A stretch of DNA of 35,012 nt from a virus. Below the pieces are notes generated by a model. It saw only the letters and a list, made by a program, of their open reading frames with translations, was not told the DNA's origin and ran no database searches. This document shows positions 13,889 through 21,641 of this stretch, piece after piece (position 1 is the stretch's first letter; every line of letters starts with the position of its first letter). Made by a program: the position numbers and the translations under genes. Location: positions 1 to 35,012 of IMG/VR virus record IMGVR_UViG_3300030406_003319; one strand, written 5' to 3'.

Positions 13889-15772
13889 CTATGCGAGAGC
13901 TTCACGCCTTAATTCTTCTTTTATAGCAGGCAGTACTTTGGTCCTAACGTGATCTTCATCACCAACCATATCGCCTGCAATGTTAATTGTAACGCCACCA
14001 CTAGGTTGGCCAGTGTTATTCATTTGTGCTAGGTTTTGCAGACCAATACTATTAACTGCGCTACGTTGCATCACAAACTCACCTGCTTGTGCCATGATTG
14101 GCACATTGTCTTGTCCTTGGACCATACCGCCAGTAGCAAAGCGTTGTACTCCATTGCTTTTAATTAGTCCACCAGTATGAGCAAAAAGACTAGCAAATGC
14201 GCTAATTGCAGAACCACCTGCTGCCGTTCCGGGTGTTAGAGACAATACTGTACCAAGAGTCTTTAATAATATTGCAAATTTCTTTTCAGCAGACAAACCT
14301 TCTTGACTTAATGCGCGTAGGTTTGCACCAACCTGGCTAAAAGCACTACCAAGTTGTTGTGCTGACATTGCCATGTCCTTGTTAAGAGAGATGTTTTGTT
14401 TTTGTATTTCAAAGCCTTTTACGACCGTATTTAAAAATTGTTGTTCTTGGTCGGATAGTTCTACTTTTTTGCCATTGATTTCATTAAGCTTAACCACTAA
14501 CTCACCAGTTTGTAGGCTTTCGTCTTTTATGACTTGTACTTTATCCTTTAATGTTGAAGTGAGCAATCTTTCTGCATCAAATATTAATTGTCTTGATTTT
14601 AAGTATTGCTCATCAGCTCCTTGATTTTGCGCTTGTATTAAGTACAATTTATTAAGCAAATCTGTATGAGTGCGTTGCAGGTTAGTATTTTTTTCTAATA
14701 CAGTAGTACCTTGATTTAAAGTACTAATATATTGATTCATTGTCATACCACCTTGATTGGCGCTATTAGTTGTGTCATCTATAGCATCAGATAAATCATC
14801 AAAAGTTCCAGTCATTTTTAATACTTCTGAGATGCCTGCTGCTAATAAACCCACTACACTAGCTTTTAAGACTCTATTAAAATTAATTGTTCTTGCTTGA
14901 GCTACTAACATTACTGCATTATACCCACCAATGACAGTTACTAACGCAGTAGCGTGCCTCATAAATGTTAAAATATCTTGGGTATCAATCGCGCGAAAAA
15001 ATCTTTCAGTTAGTTTTACCGCTTCCATTAAAACTGGCGCTAATACATCACCAACTTTTGCTTGAAACCTTGTAATAGCATCTTGCATATTACTCATAGC
15101 ACCAGTTAGCGTTTCACTCATGCGCTTACTACTACCCTCAATACCTGATGCAGGATCGATTAAAGTACGTAATAATGCTTGTCTAAATTCAGGTAATGTC
15201 GTTTTAGATAAATCATCTAAACCTTGCGTGGTCTTTATAATATTAAGAATACCACGTTCTCTAAGTATGTCTGCTGCACCAGCACCACCAGCAAACGCGC
15301 GACCTAAAGCATTTGCTGCTTCTGTTGCGCTTGTTCCCATAAATGCAGCAAGGTCAGTAACGGACCTAAGTGTTGCTTCTGCATTTAAGCCAAATGCTTG
15401 TAACTGCGCACCAGCATTGACAACATCATCAAGCATAAACGGCGTAGTTGCAGCAACGTCATTAAATGCCTTAAATGCTCTTTCTGCGCCTTGTGCGCTA
15501 CCAGTAAGACCTACTAACCTTGTTTTAACATCTTCAAATTGTCTTGAAGCATTTACAAAACCACTAATTGCTCTAGTAACACCTATTGTGGCAAATGAGA
15601 CTAGTAACAAATTATTTCGTAATGCACCAACTTGCCTGCGTAAACCCTCAGTAGCTTGGCGTTGACGATTTTTTGATTTAGTTGCTCTTTCTGAAGATTT
15701 TTCAATTTCTTGAAAACCTTTTTTAGCATTCTGAAAACCTTTAGTTCTTATTTCTATTATGAACTTGCTCAT
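13889..15772 (-). CDS. Tape measure protein
   Basis: Sets tail length and is ejected with the DNA. The 627 residues contain a basic helical start (S-E-R-A-T-K-S-K-N-R-Q-R), hydrophobic helices (about 50-70, 275-290 and 505-530), and the tape-measure-typical block T-P-F-M-L-D-D-V-V-N-A-G-A-Q-L-Q-A-F-G. A Gly/Ala-rich end (A-H-T-G-G-L-I, then A-Q-A-G-E-F-V-M) also resembles many siphophage tape measures. By the usual rule of about 0.15 nm per residue, the tail would be near 95 nm. It overlaps the frame of the chaperone extension by 32 bp. Confidence 0.9.
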   Translation of the reverse strand: MSKFIIEIRTKGFQNAKKGFQEIEKSSERATKSKNRQRQATEGLRRQVGALRNNLLLVSFATIGVTRAISGFVNASRQFEDVKTRLVGLTGSAQGAERAFKAFNDVAATTPFMLDDVVNAGAQLQAFGLNAEATLRSVTDLAAFMGTSATEAANALGRAFAGGAGAADILRERGILNIIKTTQGLDDLSKTTLPEFRQALLRTLIDPASGIEGSSKRMSETLTGAMSNMQDAITRFQAKVGDVLAPVLMEAVKLTERFFRAIDTQDILTFMRHATALVTVIGGYNAVMLVAQARTINFNRVLKASVVGLLAAGISEVLKMTGTFDDLSDAIDDTTNSANQGGMTMNQYISTLNQGTTVLEKNTNLQRTHTDLLNKLYLIQAQNQGADEQYLKSRQLIFDAERLLTSTLKDKVQVIKDESLQTGELVVKLNEINGKKVELSDQEQQFLNTVVKGFEIQKQNISLNKDMAMSAQQLGSAFSQVGANLRALSQEGLSAEKKFAILLKTLGTVLSLTPGTAAGGSAISAFASLFAHTGGLIKSNGVQRFATGGMVQGQDNVPIMAQAGEFVMQRSAVNSIGLQNLAQMNNTGQPSGGVTINIAGDMVGDEDHVRTKVLPAIKEELRREALA

Positions 15773-16133
15773 CTTGTTCCAATTTTATACATGCATTATA
15801 CTCTTCATCTATAGCAGAAAAGATGACGAAACGCTCATACGGCATTGAATCTAAATTGTCTGCTACTGGTAAATTAAATCGCTTAATGGCCATAAATTCA
15901 TCAAGCCATAACAAAGTATCACCATCGCTAAAATAACTGATATCAGCACAATGCAAGAGGTTAAAATAAAGTTGCTGACCCGGTGTAAACTTTTGCTGGT
16001 CATCTTCATCCAATATGCGTTTAATCTCATGCCATAGCTCCTCTTCTGTAAAAGTTATGCGCTTGCGAAGTGTAGGACTATTTGCTTTATAAGGAAATGT
16101 AAGCTCACGTGACTTGATCTTATGGTAATGCAT
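15741..16133 (-). CDS. Tail assembly chaperone T extension, made by -1 frameshift
   Basis: This frame begins with M-H-Y-H-K-I-K and encodes 130 residues, but it is best read as the C-terminal part of a gpG-gpT fusion. The -1 frame is open from the A8 run near 16161-16168 straight through this ATG: after slippage the codons read K-E-L-K-A-R-V-A-L-W and then M-H-Y-H. The fused product would be about 226 residues. In lambda-like phages gpGT binds the tape measure protein while gpG covers it. No convincing independent ribosome binding site was seen. Confidence 0.8.
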   Translation of the reverse strand: MHYHKIKSRELTFPYKANSPTLRKRITFTEEELWHEIKRILDEDDQQKFTPGQQLYFNLLHCADISYFSDGDTLLWLDEFMAIKRFNLPVADNLDSMPYERFVIFSAIDEEYNACIKLEQDEQVHNRNKN

Positions 16134-16153
16134 CCATAAAGCTACGCGAGCCT

Positions 16154-16420
16154 TTAATTCTTTTTTTTACTAGGTACTTTATATGTATTGTAGATATCCA
16201 TAAGCACAACGTCTATCTGATTATCGTCAAGATGGCTTAATTCTTTTTCTGCATCTTCAAATGCAAAATCCATTATCCACTCTAGAACAGTGTAGAACTT
16301 AGAACTATCGACATTGCCATTCATATCAACGGCAGAAATCTCTAGCTTGTGTAACTCACGTCTATCTTTAAATGTTAATTCACGGCATTCAAATGTACCA
16401 TGTTCTGATTTGATGGTCAT
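16154..16420 (-). CDS. Tail assembly chaperone G-like protein
   Basis: An 88-residue, mostly helical acidic protein between the tail tube and tape measure genes, the canonical position of gpG. It ends V-P-S-K-K-K-N at a stop directly after a run of eight A. Start-side residues R-E-L-T-F-K-D-R-R-E-L-H-K-L fit phage tail chaperones. The short form is made when the ribosome does not slip; slippage adds the downstream T domain. Confidence 0.75.
   Translation of the reverse strand: MTIKSEHGTFECRELTFKDRRELHKLEISAVDMNGNVDSSKFYTVLEWIMDFAFEDAEKELSHLDDNQIDVVLMDIYNTYKVPSKKKN
16160..16169 (-). promoter_or_regulatory. Programmed -1 frameshift site (A8 slippery run)
   Basis: On the minus strand AGT is followed by eight A, then GAATTAA. 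The zero frame (AGT AAA AAA AAG AAT TAA) terminates two codons later; a -1 slip on the A run opens the downstream frame through 15741. The arithmetic of the two frames agrees with -1. I did not see an obvious strong stimulatory hairpin. Confidence 0.75.
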
Positions 16421-16449
16421 ACAACCTCACTACTTGTATTAACCCAGGT

Positions 16450-17445
16450 CTAAGATGCTGTAATTTCAATTATAGAAGCAGTCTCATTTGCTGCAAAAGC
16501 TCTAAATGGAATATTCTGCAATAAGAAGTCACCAACTTCAGGCTTTGAATTATCAATCATTACATCAGGTAAACTTAGTGTGTATCCACTTGACTCAGCA
16601 AGACTCAATGCAATACCAGCGCTATCTCCAGCAATTTTAGCATCAAGATCGTGAATACTATCATCACGTTTTGCCACTAATGTACCAGTAACTTCATATG
16701 GTCCATTTTGTACGTAGCCAAATGGATAATAATTTGTAGTATCTTGATAATGCACTCTAACTAGTGGCCTACTTATTACAATTTCATAACTTTGCAATAC
16801 TAACGCTTCACTGTTTAGCGTAGATGTTGAAAGATTAAAAATGTTTTTTGGTGCAGCCGTATCTAACGTCTTAGAACTAGGCGCTCCAAACGCACTCTGT
16901 ACTGGTCTGTATCCTGACATAAACTGAGTTTCTACTACAAGCTCACCACCATTTGTACCAACATCTGATCTAAGTGTCATAGATGTAGCAAAACAACCGG
17001 GCATAGAAACATCATTATTTGTACCATCAGAACCAGCATTTTCAAATAAAAGTGTGACTGCATTGACATTTGTACCACCATGTTTCATAACAGAAGCACT
17101 ATTGTCATTTGTATTTGCTGCTGGTGTTAATGAGGCTGTGCTTGATCCATCACCAAATAATGCTAGGCATGATTTTAATATCGCTGTTGGTGTGCCACGC
17201 ATTGTTAAAGTAGCCTCATACATTTGCGTATCAGGTCTGTGATGACCTTGACTCTCAAGTTGTCCAAGCACACTATTTTTGCTTGGAGCAACATCAATTG
17301 GAGCTGATGCAGCTTCTATGTTATAATCTGTAACTTGTAAAAAATTCCAAGTATCGCTAGTATTATGAGCAGTTCCTAAAGCTGCTGAACCATTACCAAT
17401 ACCAACATCAATACTTGTTTTTGATTGAAAATTTGTTTCAGCCAT
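16450..17445 (-). CDS. Major tail tube protein
   Basis: The 331 residues are beta-rich, with Gly, Ser, Thr and Asn prominent, few charges, and segments such as Y-E-A-T-L-T-M-R-G-T-P and Y-E-V-T-G-T-L-V-A-K-R that look like tube-protein strands. It lies between the tail terminator candidate and the tail chaperones, where siphophages place the tube protein. Length is in the upper range for such proteins and may include an extra surface domain. Confidence 0.75.
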   Translation of the reverse strand: MAETNFQSKTSIDVGIGNGSAALGTAHNTSDTWNFLQVTDYNIEAASAPIDVAPSKNSVLGQLESQGHHRPDTQMYEATLTMRGTPTAILKSCLALFGDGSSTASLTPAANTNDNSASVMKHGGTNVNAVTLLFENAGSDGTNNDVSMPGCFATSMTLRSDVGTNGGELVVETQFMSGYRPVQSAFGAPSSKTLDTAAPKNIFNLSTSTLNSEALVLQSYEIVISRPLVRVHYQDTTNYYPFGYVQNGPYEVTGTLVAKRDDSIHDLDAKIAGDSAGIALSLAESSGYTLSLPDVMIDNSKPEVGDFLLQNIPFRAFAANETASIIEITAS

Positions 17446-17630
17446 TACTTACTTTCCTTTTCTTTAGTTGGTTCTGCACTTTCTAAATGCTTTTCTAATT
17501 CCTTTGGCACAGAGTCTATTTCAATGCTCTCTCCAGCCATTAGGCGATTATGTTTTGCTGCACTTTCAAAGGCATAAAAATTTTTACTATCATCAAGCTT
17601 TTTATAGCTATCTTTTGCTTTATATTTCAT
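17445..17630 (-). CDS. Small hypothetical protein between tail terminator and tube
   Basis: A 61-residue hydrophilic protein, basic at the N terminus (M-K-Y-K-A-K-D-S-Y-K-K) and ending with charged E/K repeats. It overlaps its neighbours by 1-4 bp, indicating coupling. Small proteins here can be tail-assembly accessories, but nothing specific is recognisable. Confidence 0.7.
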   Translation of the reverse strand: MKYKAKDSYKKLDDSKNFYAFESAAKHNRLMAGESIEIDSVPKELEKHLESAEPTKEKESK

Positions 17631-18058
17631 CCTATCACTTCCATTACTGATACGTTTACTTCCATACTGGCCGATACTAAATCAGGATTATCTTCATCTC
17701 TAGCGTATTCTATCGAACTAACATTAGCGTTATAGAATTGCCTTGAGCCTGATACAGTATAATTTCTATTATTATAAATAAGTCTTTTCATTCTTTCAGC
17801 AATCTCAGATACTTGCTTTAATGTAAGCTTTGTATAATTGCCTGCTAAGTCCACTTGATACGATACATTAACTGTATATTCACGTACTTTTGCTGTAGTT
17901 AAAGTCTCATTTAATTCATCAGAAACTGGCGTTATCAAAAAACTTTGATTACCCTCATGGGCATCGTAATAGATCGGCATTGAAAATTCATCAGCAATAA
18001 TACTAGATAAACTTTCAATGACCCGATCGTAGATAACATTTTCGTAAGAAATTGCCAT
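17627..18058 (-). CDS. Probable tail terminator / tail completion protein
   Basis: The 143 residues fit the gpU/gp17-type tail terminator pattern: an N-terminal helix (V-I-Y-D-R-V-I-E-S-L-S-S-I-I), then alternating strands with V-R-E-Y-T-V-N-V-S-Y, a long helix Q-V-S-E-I-A-E-R-M-K-R, and final strands (S-A-S-M-E-V-N-V-S-V-M). These proteins cap the tail tube and join it to the head. Position directly before the tail tube gene supports this. Confidence 0.65.
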   Translation of the reverse strand: MAISYENVIYDRVIESLSSIIADEFSMPIYYDAHEGNQSFLITPVSDELNETLTTAKVREYTVNVSYQVDLAGNYTKLTLKQVSEIAERMKRLIYNNRNYTVSGSRQFYNANVSSIEYARDEDNPDLVSASMEVNVSVMEVIG

Positions 18059-18063
18059 CTATA

Positions 18064-18162
18064 TTAACGGCGCTTAGATGACATCTTGCGCTTTTTCATC
18101 ACTTTTTTCTTGAGCTTCTTCTTCTTTTTGCCCATTTTACCATATCCTTTACCCATTGGCAT
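18064..18162 (-). CDS. Lysine-rich micropeptide, 32 aa
   Basis: A short frame with an excellent ribosome binding site (AAGGAG eight bases before the ATG) lies between two structural genes with 5 bp and 11 bp gaps. More than half the residues are Lys or Arg (runs K-K-K-K-K and K-K-K-V-M-K-K-R-K), after a Gly/Met-rich start. Function unknown. It may bind DNA, RNA or the packaged genome, like the other basic small proteins of this operon. Confidence 0.75.
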   Translation of the reverse strand: MPMGKGYGKMGKKKKKLKKKVMKKRKMSSKRR

Positions 18163-18173
18163 AGCGTTACTCC

Positions 18174-19154
18174 TTATCTGTAGATTTGACCTGACTTGAT
18201 TGTTCCAATTGGCAGTTCGTCACTTTGAAAAATAATTGACCATTCATCATTAGCAACGTACACTCCTGCCTGAAATCTTATCCTTGCTCCATACGCAAGT
18301 GGTTGATAATCACCATTCACTTGCTCGGCATCCACTACCTTGTGCATGCGCAAACCCTCACTATTTTTTACAAACACATCGTATTTGACTGGACTAGTTG
18401 TACCTAGTGCAAACGTACCACCAGTAGAAATAACTACTCTTACTTCATCATAGTCCACTGCTGGTGGACCATGCAGTTTGATATCTTCAACATAACCAGT
18501 TGTAGAAGCGTTAAGAGATATTTCTTGTATCACACCTTTTTCAGAAGCAAAAGATGTCTCATTAGACATGACATATTCACGTCTTTTGAGTTTATCTAAC
18601 AGTCCAGTACCGTCAGGATTGATTGCCATTTCTTCAATGGCTTGTGCTTTTTCAGGATCGTGACTTCTTACCAGGTCGGCGCAGGCGAGAATGGCGTTTA
18701 TACGAACGATAATAAAATCATAGTTTCGCTCGCTTGCGCCTTGGTATGTGGTGTTTGCACGCTTATATATAGGTCTATTCAAATAAGACCGCATGAGATC
18801 GGCCTGCTCTTTGCATATCCTAGTCTTTAAATCTTCCCAGTCTTGCCCTGCTTCAAATACTGCGCTATTTAAAGCAGATACAGAACTAGATGCTAAATAA
18901 AAATCAACGCTATCTGTTGATTCATTGTATTTAAACTCGTTATCTGCGTTAGGTGTATCAGTAACCTTAGTCAGCTCCACACCGTCTTTGTATAAATTTT
19001 CTACATAGCCAACATCAGATAAGCGGTACAAATTACTGCTTACTGTGGTCCAATTCGGAGCGCATACACGCTTTCTATCATAACGGTCAATATCATTAAC
19101 CACTCCTTGTAGGTCAGTTGTAATGTTACAGAATGCTGAATATATACTGCTCAT
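18174..19154 (-). CDS. Virion structural protein, possible head-tail connector/adaptor
   Basis: The 326 residues have an unclear family. The N-terminal half is mixed, with a helical segment around L-K-T-R-I-C-K-E-Q-A-D-L-M-R-S-Y-L-N-R-P. The C-terminal half is a run of beta strands (V-R-V-V-I-S-T-G-G-T-F-A-L-G, then W-S-I-I-F-Q-S-D). It is transcribed after the lysis block and before the tail terminator, so a neck or tail structural role is likely. Confidence is in its being a real virion gene rather than in the role. Confidence 0.55.
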   Translation of the reverse strand: MSSIYSAFCNITTDLQGVVNDIDRYDRKRVCAPNWTTVSSNLYRLSDVGYVENLYKDGVELTKVTDTPNADNEFKYNESTDSVDFYLASSSVSALNSAVFEAGQDWEDLKTRICKEQADLMRSYLNRPIYKRANTTYQGASERNYDFIIVRINAILACADLVRSHDPEKAQAIEEMAINPDGTGLLDKLKRREYVMSNETSFASEKGVIQEISLNASTTGYVEDIKLHGPPAVDYDEVRVVISTGGTFALGTTSPVKYDVFVKNSEGLRMHKVVDAEQVNGDYQPLAYGARIRFQAGVYVANDEWSIIFQSDELPIGTIKSGQIYR

Positions 19155-19342
19155 GCTATAGCCATATCCTCAATGTTAGGAAGTAATGTAATGTTTGGTA
19201 TTTCAGCAGCAGCTATTAACGCTAGTATTAGTGATATTCTTTCACCGTGTGATTTGTAATCACGGCGCAGTTCTTTTTCTAATTCTTTTAGTCTGCACAT
19301 TACTTCTATAATGTTCTCTATTTTTTGTACTTCACTATCCAT
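19151..19342 (-). CDS. Small helical protein, 63 aa
   Basis: The first 35 residues form a charged coiled-coil-like helix (I-E-N-I-I-E-V-M-C-R-L-K-E-L-E-K-E-L-R-R), followed by a hydrophobic stretch I-S-L-I-L-A-L-I-A-A-A-E-I that could be a short membrane or packing helix. It overlaps the endolysin-like gene by 8 bp and the downstream structural gene by 4 bp. Not recognised. Confidence 0.65.
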   Translation of the reverse strand: MDSEVQKIENIIEVMCRLKELEKELRRDYKSHGERISLILALIAAAEIPNITLLPNIEDMAIA

Positions 19343-19817
19343 ATGCTTCTACTATCTTCACAAAATGGTCGACAGTACCTTTACCACGCGCAGTGTTATA
19401 ATACTGCTTCCATTGACGAGCCTGATCTAATAATGTCTTTGGTAGTTTTTGTGGTACTCTGCGCCAGTGTAATCTACAAAAAGCAATCTGTGCTTTTACG
19501 TTATACGTTAAAATAATGCGCCAAGCATCTTCATTAGGACTAGTAAAAAAACGCCAGTCCAACATACAAGCATTTGCCACCTCACGCATTAAATCTTCTC
19601 TATATGCGAGGTAGTTCTTGCATATATCAACGGCATTGTGTGGTTCGCATTGGAAGAATCCACGTGCTACATTATTACCACCTTTTTGATATAGATACTC
19701 ATACTTTGATTCAACAAGGCCAGTATTATACACTAGCGACACTGCTTCCTGACTATGCAGGCCAATGTCATGCAATGTCTCATCAATGAGATTGATCATT
19801 TGATCTTTATTGACCAT
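19335..19817 (-). CDS. Probable endolysin (lysozyme / transglycosylase-like)
   Basis: A 160-residue protein with a lysozyme-fold look: a conserved-type helix T-G-L-V-E-S-K-Y containing candidate catalytic Glu36, followed by A-R-G-F-F-Q-C-E-P at 51-59, which resembles the GLFQ block of soluble lytic transglycosylases. The rest is helical with many Trp. No signal peptide is seen, so release would need a holin. It is followed upstream in the operon by several small membrane proteins, consistent with a lysis cassette. Confidence 0.65.
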   Translation of the reverse strand: MVNKDQMINLIDETLHDIGLHSQEAVSLVYNTGLVESKYEYLYQKGGNNVARGFFQCEPHNAVDICKNYLAYREDLMREVANACMLDWRFFTSPNEDAWRIILTYNVKAQIAFCRLHWRRVPQKLPKTLLDQARQWKQYYNTARGKGTVDHFVKIVEAYG

Positions 19818-20051
19818 CTAGAACTTCCACACTAATCTGCCAATAGCGACAATAACATCCATGCATTCTTTAGCGATAGCTTGTTGTTCCTGCTTAGATA
19901 CTTTACCATCTTTCTTAGCATCGTGATACTTTTGTGCTACTTCTTTAATTTCTTTAATTAAAGGTCTATAGCGCACAGCAGCCATTGTACCCACTGCGCC
20001 TAAAATAATTACTAGCATATATGCTGCATTACTAAGTGATAACCATTCCAT
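19818..20051 (-). CDS. Small membrane protein, holin candidate
   Basis: The 77 residues contain one clear membrane helix near the N terminus (A-Y-M-L-V-I-I-L-G-A-V-G-T-M-A-A-V, about 10-26), then a charged amphipathic helix with K-E-I-K-E-V-A-Q-K-Y-H and a final hydrophobic segment M-D-V-I-V-A-I-G-R-L-V-W. It lies immediately before the endolysin-like gene. That fits a class III-like holin, but other lysis or virion roles are possible. Confidence 0.6.
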   Translation of the reverse strand: MEWLSLSNAAYMLVIILGAVGTMAAVRYRPLIKEIKEVAQKYHDAKKDGKVSKQEQQAIAKECMDVIVAIGRLVWKF

Positions 20052-20052
20052 A

Positions 20053-20292
20053 TTATTTTCTTTCCTTTAGTATTTGTTTTATTTCATCGATGTCTTGCAT
20101 AATAACATCGAGTTTATAATTAACTAAATTTTCGTCAGCTTCGTATTGACGCTTATCTATTTTAAGCTCTAATTCCTTTTTTATGCTACTAACATCTGCT
20201 TTCATAAATCCAAAAGCAAGTGTCATAGAGCCAATAAGTACTACTATTGTAACAATATTCTCAATAGATACATTGGTATTTAACTTTACCAT
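20053..20292 (-). CDS. Small membrane-anchored coiled-coil protein
   Basis: The 79 residues have an N-terminal membrane helix (V-T-I-V-V-L-I-G-S-M-T-L-A-F-G-F, about 14-29) followed by a long charged coil (K-K-E-L-E-L-K-I-D-K-R, ending Q-I-L-K-E-R-K). The layout is that of an inner-membrane spanin or a holin-associated protein. It overlaps the DUF6321-like gene by 7 bp. Confidence 0.6.
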   Translation of the reverse strand: MVKLNTNVSIENIVTIVVLIGSMTLAFGFMKADVSSIKKELELKIDKRQYEADENLVNYKLDVIMQDIDEIKQILKERK

Positions 20293-20537
20293 TTTTTACA
20301 ACTCCAGTAACGTGCAGTTAACTTATTCTTACCAGCAGGCGTATCACATTTATGCCTGGCCCTAAAAGATTTACGCCTAGCAGGACTGCTTTTTTTTATG
20401 CGCATATTTGGATCGCCATAACGTATTAACTTGACTTTCTTACCTACTTTAGCAAGTACTGCAAACTTCTTACGCTTACCCGGAGTACGCTTTGGCTTAT
20501 TGTAACCACTAAATCTTTCACCGCGATATGTGATCAT
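20286..20537 (-). CDS. DUF6321-like basic protein
   Basis: An 83-residue Arg/Lys-rich protein with Y-R-G-E-R-F-S-G-Y-N-K-P-K near the start, then L-I-R-Y-G-D-P-N-M-R-I and a C-terminal S-F-R-A-R-H-K-C-D and A-R-Y-W-S-C-K-K-W. I recognise this as the DUF6321 pattern, common in marine phages and of unknown function. Its two Cys are conserved-looking. The location in the lysis/virion block and the basic charge suggest a virion-associated or nucleic-acid-binding role. Confidence 0.75.
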   Translation of the reverse strand: MITYRGERFSGYNKPKRTPGKRKKFAVLAKVGKKVKLIRYGDPNMRIKKSSPARRKSFRARHKCDTPAGKNKLTARYWSCKKW

Positions 20538-20827
20538 TTTGAACCACCATTTATCCTTCCTCTTATAAAACTTAATTCATCTGATAGTTCGCGCCAAAAA
20601 CGTTCTCTATCCTTATCACTAGAATTAAGTCGATCAATTAATTTTACATTTATCTGCATAGCTTGATCCTGCACAGCTTCCATTTTATGAATGCTTTGCT
20701 TGATTTCTTCAAGGTCCTCGGACTGCGCTTTGTTTTCTTGGATTAAGTTGTATAAAACAAATCCGAACATTAAAGCGATAAAACCAGCACTCCCAAGCTG
20801 AAGGTAAAGTTCCGCAAGTTCTGTCAT
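20534..20827 (-). CDS. BhlA/UviB-like holin candidate
   Basis: The 97 residues begin with a short outside segment, a membrane helix (S-A-G-F-I-A-L-M-F-G-F-V-L-Y-N-L-I, about 13-29), then a long coiled coil (E-D-L-E-E-I-K-Q-S-I-H-K-M-E). This is the architecture of BhlA/UviB-type holin-like proteins. Four-base overlaps join it to genes on both sides. Which of the small membrane proteins here is the actual holin cannot be decided from sequence. Confidence 0.55.
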   Translation of the reverse strand: MTELAELYLQLGSAGFIALMFGFVLYNLIQENKAQSEDLEEIKQSIHKMEAVQDQAMQINVKLIDRLNSSDKDRERFWRELSDELSFIRGRINGGSK

Positions 20828-21072
20828 CTAGCTCTCCTCACTTTTGCTCTAGTTGATTTACTGTATTTAGCACGCTGCTTACCTCGTTTACTTGCAGCAC
20901 GCTTTCTTCTGTTCTCATATGCCTTTTGTGATGGTGTCATGGATGCACGTACACTAGCAGGAAGATATCTACCGCGCTTTCTGCGAGGCTTTTTGCTATC
21001 TTTTGGGTTAACGTATCCCCAGTTCTGTTTTGTCCATTTTTTGAGGCTTTTTTGTGATTTTTTAAGTGCCAT
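20824..21072 (-). CDS. Highly basic protein, 82 aa
   Basis: An Arg/Lys-rich protein with repeated K-R and R-R pairs (K-K-P-R-R-K-R-G-R, then N-R-R-K-R-A-A-S-K-R-G-K), one aromatic cluster W-T-K-Q-N-W-G-Y, and almost no acidic residues. It adjoins two other basic proteins. It may bind DNA or RNA, for example in the virion; function unknown. A one-base overlap joins it to the next basic gene upstream. Confidence 0.7.
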   Translation of the reverse strand: MALKKSQKSLKKWTKQNWGYVNPKDSKKPRRKRGRYLPASVRASMTPSQKAYENRRKRAASKRGKQRAKYSKSTRAKVRRAR

Positions 21073-21263
21073 TATCTGTATCCACCACCAGCTTTTTTAT
21101 ATGCTCGCGCTAACATTTGGGCCTTACGAGCAGACCATTGCCCAGCTCTACCGCCTTTACTTCCTGCTTTGATGCGGTAGAATAATCTTTTTCTAAGTGC
21201 AGGCTTTGTATAATTACCAGCTTCGTTTACGCGTGATTTTGTACGTTTTTTCTTACGTGGCAT
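21072..21263 (-). CDS. Short basic protein with SARKAQ motif
   Basis: The 63 residues are basic (P-R-K-K-K-R-T-K-S-R at the start) with A-G-N-Y-T-K-P-A-L-R-K-R-L-F and a C-terminal G-Q-W-S-A-R-K-A-Q-M-L-A-R-A-Y-K ending in G-G-G-Y-R. I know near-identical short sequences from marine phages; I think they belong to a short DUF (possibly DUF5872), but I am not certain of the name. Function unknown. Confidence 0.7.
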   Translation of the reverse strand: MPRKKKRTKSRVNEAGNYTKPALRKRLFYRIKAGSKGGRAGQWSARKAQMLARAYKKAGGGYR

Positions 21264-21390
21264 TCTTTACTCTCCGCAACTCTCGGTTAATAAAATAGTG
21301 ATCATTAAAGTCATCTTCTTTTAGTTCTATTTTCGCTTCGGTTTCCCAAAAATGTTTAATGGATTTATATCTAAGGATTTTTTGTACCAT
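21253..21390 (-). CDS. Small hypothetical protein, 45 aa, overlapping both neighbours
   Basis: A frame starting at ATG 21390 inside the end of the upstream gene and ending inside the start of the SARKAQ gene. It accounts for the 63-bp gap between them. GAGAT lies upstream at suitable spacing. The product starts basic and aromatic (M-V-Q-K-I-L-R-Y-K), then has an acidic stretch E-L-K-E-D-D-F-N-D and an arginine-rich end, a composition unlike random reading. Unrecognised. Confidence 0.5.
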   Translation of the reverse strand: MVQKILRYKSIKHFWETEAKIELKEDDFNDHYFINRELRRVKNAT

Positions 21391-21641
21391 GCTTCAATCT
21401 CTTTCATCTCAGCATCATGTATTGACTTGAGGTCAGCAACTCGTTGCTCAAGTTCGTTAATTCTTCTGTCATTATTTTTAATTGACTGCGTAATCTCATT
21501 GTACGTATAAACAAGTCCAGCGATGAGAACAATACCTTGCAAAAGCCACTTAGCGTTGATATGCAAAGACAAATTATCATCAACGATTCCAGCTTTGTAG
21601 CTCCGCGCTGTTTGTGGATTGTAACTCTTTTCATCGCTCAT
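21327..21641 (-). CDS. Membrane-anchored coiled-coil protein, 104 aa
   Basis: A cytoplasmic N-terminal segment of about 30 residues is followed by one membrane helix (W-L-L-Q-G-I-V-L-I-A-G-L-V-Y-T, about 32-46) and a long coiled coil (R-R-I-N-E-L-E-Q-R-V-A-D-L). It is spanin-like in shape, and the preceding coupled gene encodes a possible lipoprotein, which would make a two-component spanin pair plausible. That pairing is inference. Confidence 0.6.
   Translation of the reverse strand: MSDEKSYNPQTARSYKAGIVDDNLSLHINAKWLLQGIVLIAGLVYTYNEITQSIKNNDRRINELEQRVADLKSIHDAEMKEIEAWYKKSLDINPLNIFGKPKRK

Noticed and set aside
21404-21634. A 76-codon leftward ORF inside the 21327-21641 gene
   Set aside because: It is the alternative frame of a better membrane/coiled-coil protein with a coupled start.
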